Positions 47,132-64,000 of a stretch of 64,000 nucleotides of DNA are shown here, piece after piece. The stretch is taken from assembly GCF_018446385.1 (NCBI RefSeq), contig NC_056003.1, positions 20,705,198 to 20,769,197 of the forward strand, written 5' to 3'. Both the position numbers and the translations under genes were made by a program. The DNA is from Zingiber officinale. Taxonomy: Eukaryota > Streptophyta > Magnoliopsida > Zingiberales > Zingiberaceae. Under the pieces are notes generated by a model that did no database searches, was not told the DNA's origin, and saw nothing but the letters and a program-made list of their open reading frames with translations. Position 1 is the stretch's first letter, and the number at the start of each line of letters is the position of its first letter.

Positions 47132-47882
47132 GTCTTTGCTTTCGCTTTCAAATCTAAAATATTTTAATAAGTTTTATTGCACAAACACAGTAGGAAAAGT
47201 GTTTCTTTCAGCCAAATTGTCAAAGTTTATTTTCTGAAGCCATGGCTATGCAATCAACAAACTTATCATTAGGGATGGATGACATAGATAATTTTTCTTA
47301 TTTTGTATTTAACTCATTGATATTCTTTTAATTAAATGAATGAGTCAAACAATTCTATTATCATTTCTAATTGCTCTTAACATTACTTAACTATGGGCAT
47401 TTTTATATTTGAGAAAAAAAAATTATAGGCTAATTCATTTATGAAGTTGGTTAAAATTCTTTTTAGAAGAGAAATATATATATTTTTTATTTAAAATGAT
47501 TTTTTTTCTTTCTGAAAAATTAGAATAAATATAGGAATAACTAAAAGTATTTCGGTGTGATCTTTCTTCTCTCTCTATTCATTTCCTTCTCTTCCCCCTT
47601 CGCCTATTCCGACGGCGGATCCCACGGCCAGAACAGCGACACCGCTGCTCGCCTCCTCCTCCCCTTCATATCTCCAGCTCTTGACATCAAGCCCTTCTTC
47701 CTTCTATTGGTGGATCGAGGAGTCTCGTAAGCTTTTACTGGCCATCCTTTTTGTCCCATTTGGTTTCCTCGATTTACGGTCTTATGGTTTTTGATCTGCT
47801 TCCTTGGGAGGGAGGGGAGAGATCTGCTGCGGAGGCGACTTGAAAGAGGAGATTCTTGACTCCTCCGCCGTTGGTTATCGCC
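46377..47882 (+). promoter_or_regulatory. UBC7 3' flank and RabE upstream region
   Basis: Holds the UBC7 3' UTR, an AT microsatellite at 47081-47127, and from about 47570 a pyrimidine-rich stretch that is likely the RabE 5' leader. An open frame at 46556-46915 has no domain. No TATA box could be assigned with confidence. Confidence 0.4.
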
Positions 47883-50795
<2,913 letters not shown>

Positions 50796-52260
50796 GTGAA
50801 CGATTCGAAGAGGCGGAGATGGACTCAAATGTGGTTGATAACTAATTTGCATGTCATAGGCCACAAAGGTTATCAATACAATGGACTCATGGGTGCTTGT
50901 AATTTCAATCCTTTTCTCCGTTCTGGTGCATTTGTCTCTGTGACTGCTTTACTTTATCCGACACTTTTTGTTTTCTCTCTCTTTCATTTGGTATTGCAAA
51001 CTTGCAATTCCTGTTCTATTATCTTTGTAAAATTTGTGTGGAAAATGTATGCTTTATCACTTTCATGCCACTGGAAAATATCACTAGCAATTGTGGAGTT
51101 TCTCATAAATTCTCGAAATTATAAATAGGCTAGTGTCTTATCACTTCATTTGTGATATAGCTATGACTAACATGATTATATGTGTAAAATTAAAAGGGTA
51201 TCCTAATTAATTGGATTATTAAAACTATATTTAAAAAATTTAAATTAAAAGGGTATCCCAATTAATTGGATTATTAAAACTATATTTAAAAATTTAAATT
51301 AAAAGGGTGTCTTGTTGTATATTTTTATATCAAAAATATCGAAAGTGATTGTTACCATAATAATTAAGTTAGGTGTGCACGATTTGATAAGAATTTATTT
51401 ATGTTCGTTTAATATACACAAGATTTTGTTAAATAAAATATACAAAATTTGTTAAATAAAATAAATAAATTTGAATGTGTATGTATTCGGCTTGTTAAGA
51501 TTTGTAAATAATATTTATGAATCCGATAAAGAGGATGATGAAAGAAAAAAAAGATGAGGAGGTGGAGATGGAGATGGAGATGGAGTTTGATAATTATTTA
51601 CTTTGCATGTCATAGGCAACAAATCAAGTGATAGGGTGATTTCGCTCAACCCAAACGTCTCTTCACCGGCTCTACAGCGAGATGAAGCAGTTGCAGACTA
51701 CCCAATCCAGGTCCGTTGACCTTGACATGTTCTGGCACTCCTTCGTCTAAGCATGTGGCAGACTACTTTTACCCATTGTGATTTGGACCATAACAAATTG
51801 GCATTGGCAATTATTTTGAGCATTTAGTCGAGTAAGATCCATTGTTTGTTAATAAATGAGTAAGATCCCTCGTAGGCTCGTATGGTGTTTTTTGCGTGAC
51901 TCGGTCACTCAAAACTGAGTGATTGAAATTAAAAGTCGTCTGTCTGATCATGCAATACTGCAGATTCCCAATTTATTACACCATTTCTTATGCTAATTGG
52001 ATATTCTTTTTTGATTTCTATCAATTGTTTAAACATTTGCTATATTATTTATTAGTTGGTTAGGTGGAAGAAGACTAGATCAAAATCAAATAGGTCGCTG
52101 GCAGAAAAAGAAAAGAAAAAAAGAAGATGAATAATCCTTTGACTTGGAATTTGGGATGCCATTTATTCCCTAAACTCTAATTCCTGCCTCAAACATAAAA
52201 AAAGAAAGCAGAGGAGATCTAATCGATCAAGCAGAAACTAAAAAAAATAAAAATTCAGAA
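50796..52260. other. RabE 3' flank and spacer to the C2 gene
   Basis: The first ~330 bases likely contain the RabE 3' UTR. A ~59-bp tandem repeat lies at 51189-51308 and a GGAGATGGAGATGGAGATGG run at about 51560. No further gene. Confidence 0.5.
51189..51308 (+). repeat. ~59-bp tandem repeat, two copies plus a partial
   Basis: Unit of the form TTAAAAGGGTATCCTAATTA followed by ATTGGATTATTAAAACTATA; the second copy differs by about one substitution and one deletion, and a third begins and then stops. Confidence 0.9.
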
Positions 52261-53440
52261 ATGGGGAAGGGAGTTCTGGAGCTGCAGCTGGTCGATGCCA
52301 AGGGACTTCAGAACACCGACCTAATCGGTATCTTTATCTCTTCTTTTTCTTTTGGACGATATATATAATTGGCTCCAGAATTCAAGGATCCTGGTAATTT
52401 GGTAGCAGGAAAGGTAGATCCTTACGTGGTGATCCAGTACAGAGGCCAAGAACACAAGAGCAAGATTGCTCGAGGTCAGTCAACCCGTCGCAGGATTTTA
52501 AGTTTGACTTTTGTGCTCTCCTCTCGGATCGCCTTCTGATCTTCTTATAATTGAGTTTCAGGTCAGGGAAGTAATCCTACGTGGAACGAGACGTTCCGGT
52601 TCCTGGTTCGCTCGCCGGCGGCGGCGGCTGCAGACCACCAGAACCAGCAGCACAAGGTCACGTTGAGGGTCATGGACCACGACACCTTCACCGCCGACGA
52701 CTTCCTCGGCGAGGCCACGTACGTACAGAAGATTTTTTATGGCATTTTTGGCGGAATAGAATTGATGATTGTCTAGCTCTTCGACGACTATTTGATGGCG
52801 CAGGATCTACGTGGGAGATGTGATTGCTCGAGGGGTGGAGGAGGGGGCGGCGGAGCTGCAGACTACCAAGTACAGGGTGGTGCTTGCCGACCGGAGATAC
52901 GGCGGAGAGATCCGAGCTAGTGTTACCTTCACTAACAAGGAGGTAATTCATTAATTAGCGAAAGCCAACATATTTTTTCATCCTAAAAATATCTTTATTT
53001 ATTCTAATATTGTTATAGTAATTACGGTTTTAGTTGCTATAACAAATAGCAAAATTTGATCAAATTATTATACATAAAAAAAATACTCTTTAAATTAATT
53101 TTAACCAAGTTTAAATGATTTTGATCACATTTGAACAATTTTAACTAGATTAGTAAAGAGTCTTTTGACATAATGTTTTATGTATAGTAATTTGGATTAA
53201 GTCGTGTTATTTTACTTTAATAGATTGTCTCAGTTATAGTCATATAGGTGTCTGTTAGCACAATTTAAAAATTAGAGTATTTTCAAAATAAGAAATATAT
53301 TGGGGTCACAACTTTAATGCGTTTCTTTGCTAATTATGCATGGGTTTTATGTATTGACAACTTTGTTATATTTTGATTAGACGGAAGAAGAGGAAACAGG
53401 AGAAGAGTTTGGTGGATGGAAACACAGCTTTCGCTCCTAA
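52261..53440 (+). CDS. Small single-C2-domain protein (elicitor-responsive/16-kDa phloem protein type)
   Basis: Five exons (52261-52327, 52409-52474, 52562-52718, 52804-52942, 53381-53440) give 162 residues consisting almost entirely of one C2 domain. Calcium-loop acids are in place: Asp20, Asp26 (KVDPYV), and Asp83, Asp85, Asp91 ([14 protein letters not shown]). NPTWNETF (49-56) is the typical C2 strand. The tail is acidic and ends GGWKHS, as in plant ERG3-like proteins. Such proteins bind phospholipid in a calcium-dependent way and occur in defence responses and phloem sap; that role is inferred from the family. An Ala run and Gln/His-rich insert at 64-75 interrupts one loop. Converges with the FtsH gene. 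Confidence 0.9.
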
Positions 53441-54326
53441 GATTTGTTTAAGCACTTGTTTGCTATGAATGTTATGAATGCTGTTTGTTTTGTTAGAGTT
53501 TGTTTATGGAGATTGTCAATGTGAATTGTTATGAAAGATTAGCGACTTTTATTGTTTTGGTCAGACACTTTGTTATTAGTTTTGTATTAGAGCAAGTTTA
53601 TCATTTTAATAAAAGACTAGTCATATTAGCAGAGTGGTTGGCTACAGATAAATTGTGTTAAATAGGTTTTGAATAAAATTGTGAATGCTAAATCATGCTA
53701 GCAAATTTTAAAATTATTCTTAAAATTTTTAATATATTATCATAATACCCCACGTTTCCATTAGGATTAATGGAGATTTTAATATATAGGGTGTCAGTTT
53801 TCTAGATCAAAACTGTATTTGTTTGTGAATTTTTAGCTATTTAAGTTCATGAAATAATTTTATTCAAAATTGTTAATGATTTTAAATTGATCAAAATTGA
53901 AAAAAGAAGCCATAGTATAACAAAGTTTATTAATCTAGAGTAGTTCAAGTCATATAAAAAATTATTATATACTCATAAATTGTTCTAAATTTAAAAAATT
54001 AAGACATATATAGGCTTTGAAAGGAATATTTAAAAGAATACAAGGTGTCCCTCTAACAATTCTAGTAAAAATGAACATACTTCTAATTTTTATCCTAAGA
54101 CTTTATAATCCTCTTCTAAGCATAGAACAGAATTTCAAATACAAATTTGTCGAAGAGATCTTTACAAGGACAGGGAACCAGCGAGGATGGGCAAACAATC
54201 TTACAACTCATCCGATTCACGTGGATTAATAGATAGATTGTTGAGCTATACAGATTTTCTCTTAACCTCAAAGTCTACTACACTCCATAATATGAGATTG
54301 TTACTTACTATGAATAGCCATCTTAC
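53441..54326. other. Convergent intergenic region (C2 gene / FtsH gene)
   Basis: 886 bases between the two stop codons, AT-rich, presumably holding both 3' UTRs and polyadenylation signals. No gene. Confidence 0.6.
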
Positions 54327-62397
<8,071 letters not shown>

Positions 62398-63880
62398 CGA
62401 GCGTGAACTGGAGGAGCAGGAGATCGGGATCGGGGAGATGGCGAGGCGGTGGACGAGGAGAAGGGGCGGAGTGGGAAGATGAGACGTCGTCCACGGTTTT
62501 TATTACGACTGGGGCGGCCGCCAGTGCCGGAGCAGCTTCGGGCCGCTGGTTTGAGGACGAGAGAGTGTGAAATACAATTGGCTGCCGGGTTGAGGACTTG
62601 AAAGCTGAATTGGAGATCCGAATCCGAGCATGCGGATATTTTTGCTCAAAAGTCTTTCTTGGAAGTTTTTCATGTTCCATGCTAGGGATGACAATGGGTC
62701 GAATTCGGGTCGAATTATATATTCTCCGTACTTATATTCATCGGGTATAGGATATCTAATGGGTATACCCATACCCATTAAAGAGAACTATATTTTTTTA
62801 TATAAAATAATCAGAGAAAATTAATGATGAGAAAAATTCATAATAATATGTCGCAGCTGAGTTTCGAAATCTAGATCACTGATTGTTTCGCTTGTGGAAT
62901 TATTAATAAATCTTAAAATTATTTTTAGTATGAATAGAAAAAAGATATTAACGTAAATTTATTTTAGGCTTCACCAAAGTTAGTTAGTAAAGGGGGAAGA
63001 TTTTTAATAAAATAGTAAGATATATATATATAAATTAAAAAAAACGTAAAAAACATTTTAAAAAGTAAAAAAGGAAAAAAAACGTAAAATAATAAATAAA
63101 AAAATAAAAATAAATAAAAAAGTAAAAAATATCTGATTAATTATTTAAAGAATTTAACCGTTACATTATAATCCGGAGCATGAATAAATGAATCTTATAA
63201 TCCTAATGTCGTTGATTGCTGGCTATTAATACCTATCAAGTTTGTAAAAGATTTTAAAAATTAGGTTTTTTTTATAGAAATATAGATGAGTTGTTTTCTT
63301 AAAGTAAAAGATGATATCCTTCCTCTCAAGCGGTCCAATAATGATCTCAAGATAAAATATATATAAACAAATTATGAAAATATTTAATCCTATAATAATA
63401 GTCCAATACATGGGAGATCAGACATGCCTTTTATATCTACTAAGAAATTGATTCCAGATCAACTAAATAACCATGAACATATCAACAAATGAACTATTTT
63501 ATGAATACATTTAGATGAATAAAAAATTAATATCTAAAATATTCGAGAAATAAGTCTAACTTAATTGGATGGTGACATCAACCACAAGCATGAATACACG
63601 AATACGTTAAGCTCAATTAAAAAAAAAAAAATATGCACAGAAAAAAATCTTAGAAAAATGTTAAGGATAGGCCTATAAAATGAAGGTATCTATTTAGACC
63701 ATCCCAATATTCTCATTCAAAATCTAAAATTTAGGGTAAAAGAACTACTTTATTAAATTTAGATATCCATTTTTCACTATATGATACATCAGCTTCCCTA
63801 TAATTTATCATGTATTTATTTTTTTATTATTTTTTCTCTTTCCTTCGTATTTTTTATTATTAGATGGAGGAAAGAGATAG

Positions 63881-63960
63881 AGGAGAGAGAAATTTTTTAT
63901 TATTAGAGAAAGGAGAGAGAAATTTTTTATTATTAGAGGGAGGAGAGAGAAATAGTATTT
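63881..63960 (+). repeat. 30-bp tandem repeat
   Basis: AGGAGAGAGAAATTTTTTAT recurs at 63881 and 63911, with a partial third copy (AGGAGAGAGAAAT) at 63941. Confidence 0.9.
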
Positions 63961-63965
63961 TAATG

Positions 63966-63992
63966 TTTAGGGAATGGAATCCATTCCCTAAA
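63966..63992. repeat. Perfect 13-bp palindrome
   Basis: TTTAGGGAATGGA and TCCATTCCCTAAA are separated by a single A. It resembles the terminal motif of a MITE whose remainder would lie beyond the window. Confidence 0.85.
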
Positions 63993-64000
63993 TTTAAAGA

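Larger units (their letters stand above)
62398..64000. other. FtsH upstream region and AT-rich spacer
   Basis: The first ~230 bases are GC-rich and likely hold the FtsH 5' UTR and core promoter. At about 62683-62790 a TAGGGATGACAATGGGTCG start followed by GGGTATACCCATACCC looks like the end of a hAT-type MITE. The rest to the window end is AT-rich without a gene. Confidence 0.45.

Noticed and set aside
50796-51128. 110-residue plus-strand frame directly after the RabE stop
   Set aside because: It falls in the expected 3' UTR and has no domain; the complete RabE protein ends at 50795.

Overview
This window is nuclear DNA from a flowering plant. The genes have plant-type introns, the proteins match plant families (SIAMESE-related inhibitor, RabE GTPase, mitochondrial FtsH3/10, UBC7-type E2, small C2 protein), and the spacer DNA is full of plant transposons, including an Au SINE. 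A monocot is plausible, perhaps Zingiberales-like, but that is a weak impression from the style of the repeats. All genes and elements were read by eye from the sequence; nothing was searched against a database.

Left part (1-37.5 kb): transposon-rich, with one convincing host gene, a single-exon SIAMESE-related (SMR) CDK-inhibitor gene at 9801-10262. From left to right there is: a Harbinger-like purine-rich element (157-1253); a 2-kb foldback element whose two halves are inverted copies (about 1575-3605); a hairpin (5522-5628); a hAT-type element with an 8-bp duplication (5776-6428); two different SINEs inserted one after the other at the same 13-bp site (6508-6979); a solo LTR (7951-8839); a GGGGTA repeat, a 375-bp tandem duplication and a small LTR with a tRNA-Met primer-binding site (11.06-12.09 kb); and a composite block of one SINE plus eight tandem copies of a tRNA-headed ~273-bp unit (13047-15441), flanked by an 18-bp direct repeat and splitting an old reading frame.

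From 16.3 to 31.6 kb lies a broken Copia element on the + strand (gag and protease at 16.3-17.3 kb; reverse transcriptase and RNase H at 28.9-31.6 kb). Other elements sit inside it: a minus-strand gag-only LTR element (17.5-26.7 kb) with a 2.56-kb solo LTR inside its right LTR; a further LTR (26.7-28.9 kb) holding another solo LTR; and a hAT-type element inside the RNase H region. Another solo LTR with a perfect duplication lies at 33433-35140.

Right part (37.5-62.4 kb): four complete intron-containing genes. An E2 ubiquitin-conjugating enzyme of the UBC7 type (+, 37586-46376, with a 7.1-kb transposon-laden intron), a RabE1/Rab8-type GTPase (+, 47883-50795), a small single-C2-domain protein (+, 52261-53440), and a mitochondrial m-AAA protease FtsH3/10 (-, 62397 to 54327, 8 exons, one GC-AG intron). 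The C2 and FtsH genes converge. These genes do not form an operon or pathway; they are independent housekeeping or signalling genes acting in ER protein quality control and ubiquitination, post-Golgi secretion, calcium/lipid signalling and inner-mitochondrial-membrane proteolysis.

I found no CRISPR array, canonical tRNA or rRNA gene, or obvious organelle-DNA insert. The most unusual item is the composite SINE array at 13.0-15.4 kb, followed by the giant foldback palindrome and the deep nested-insertion record.
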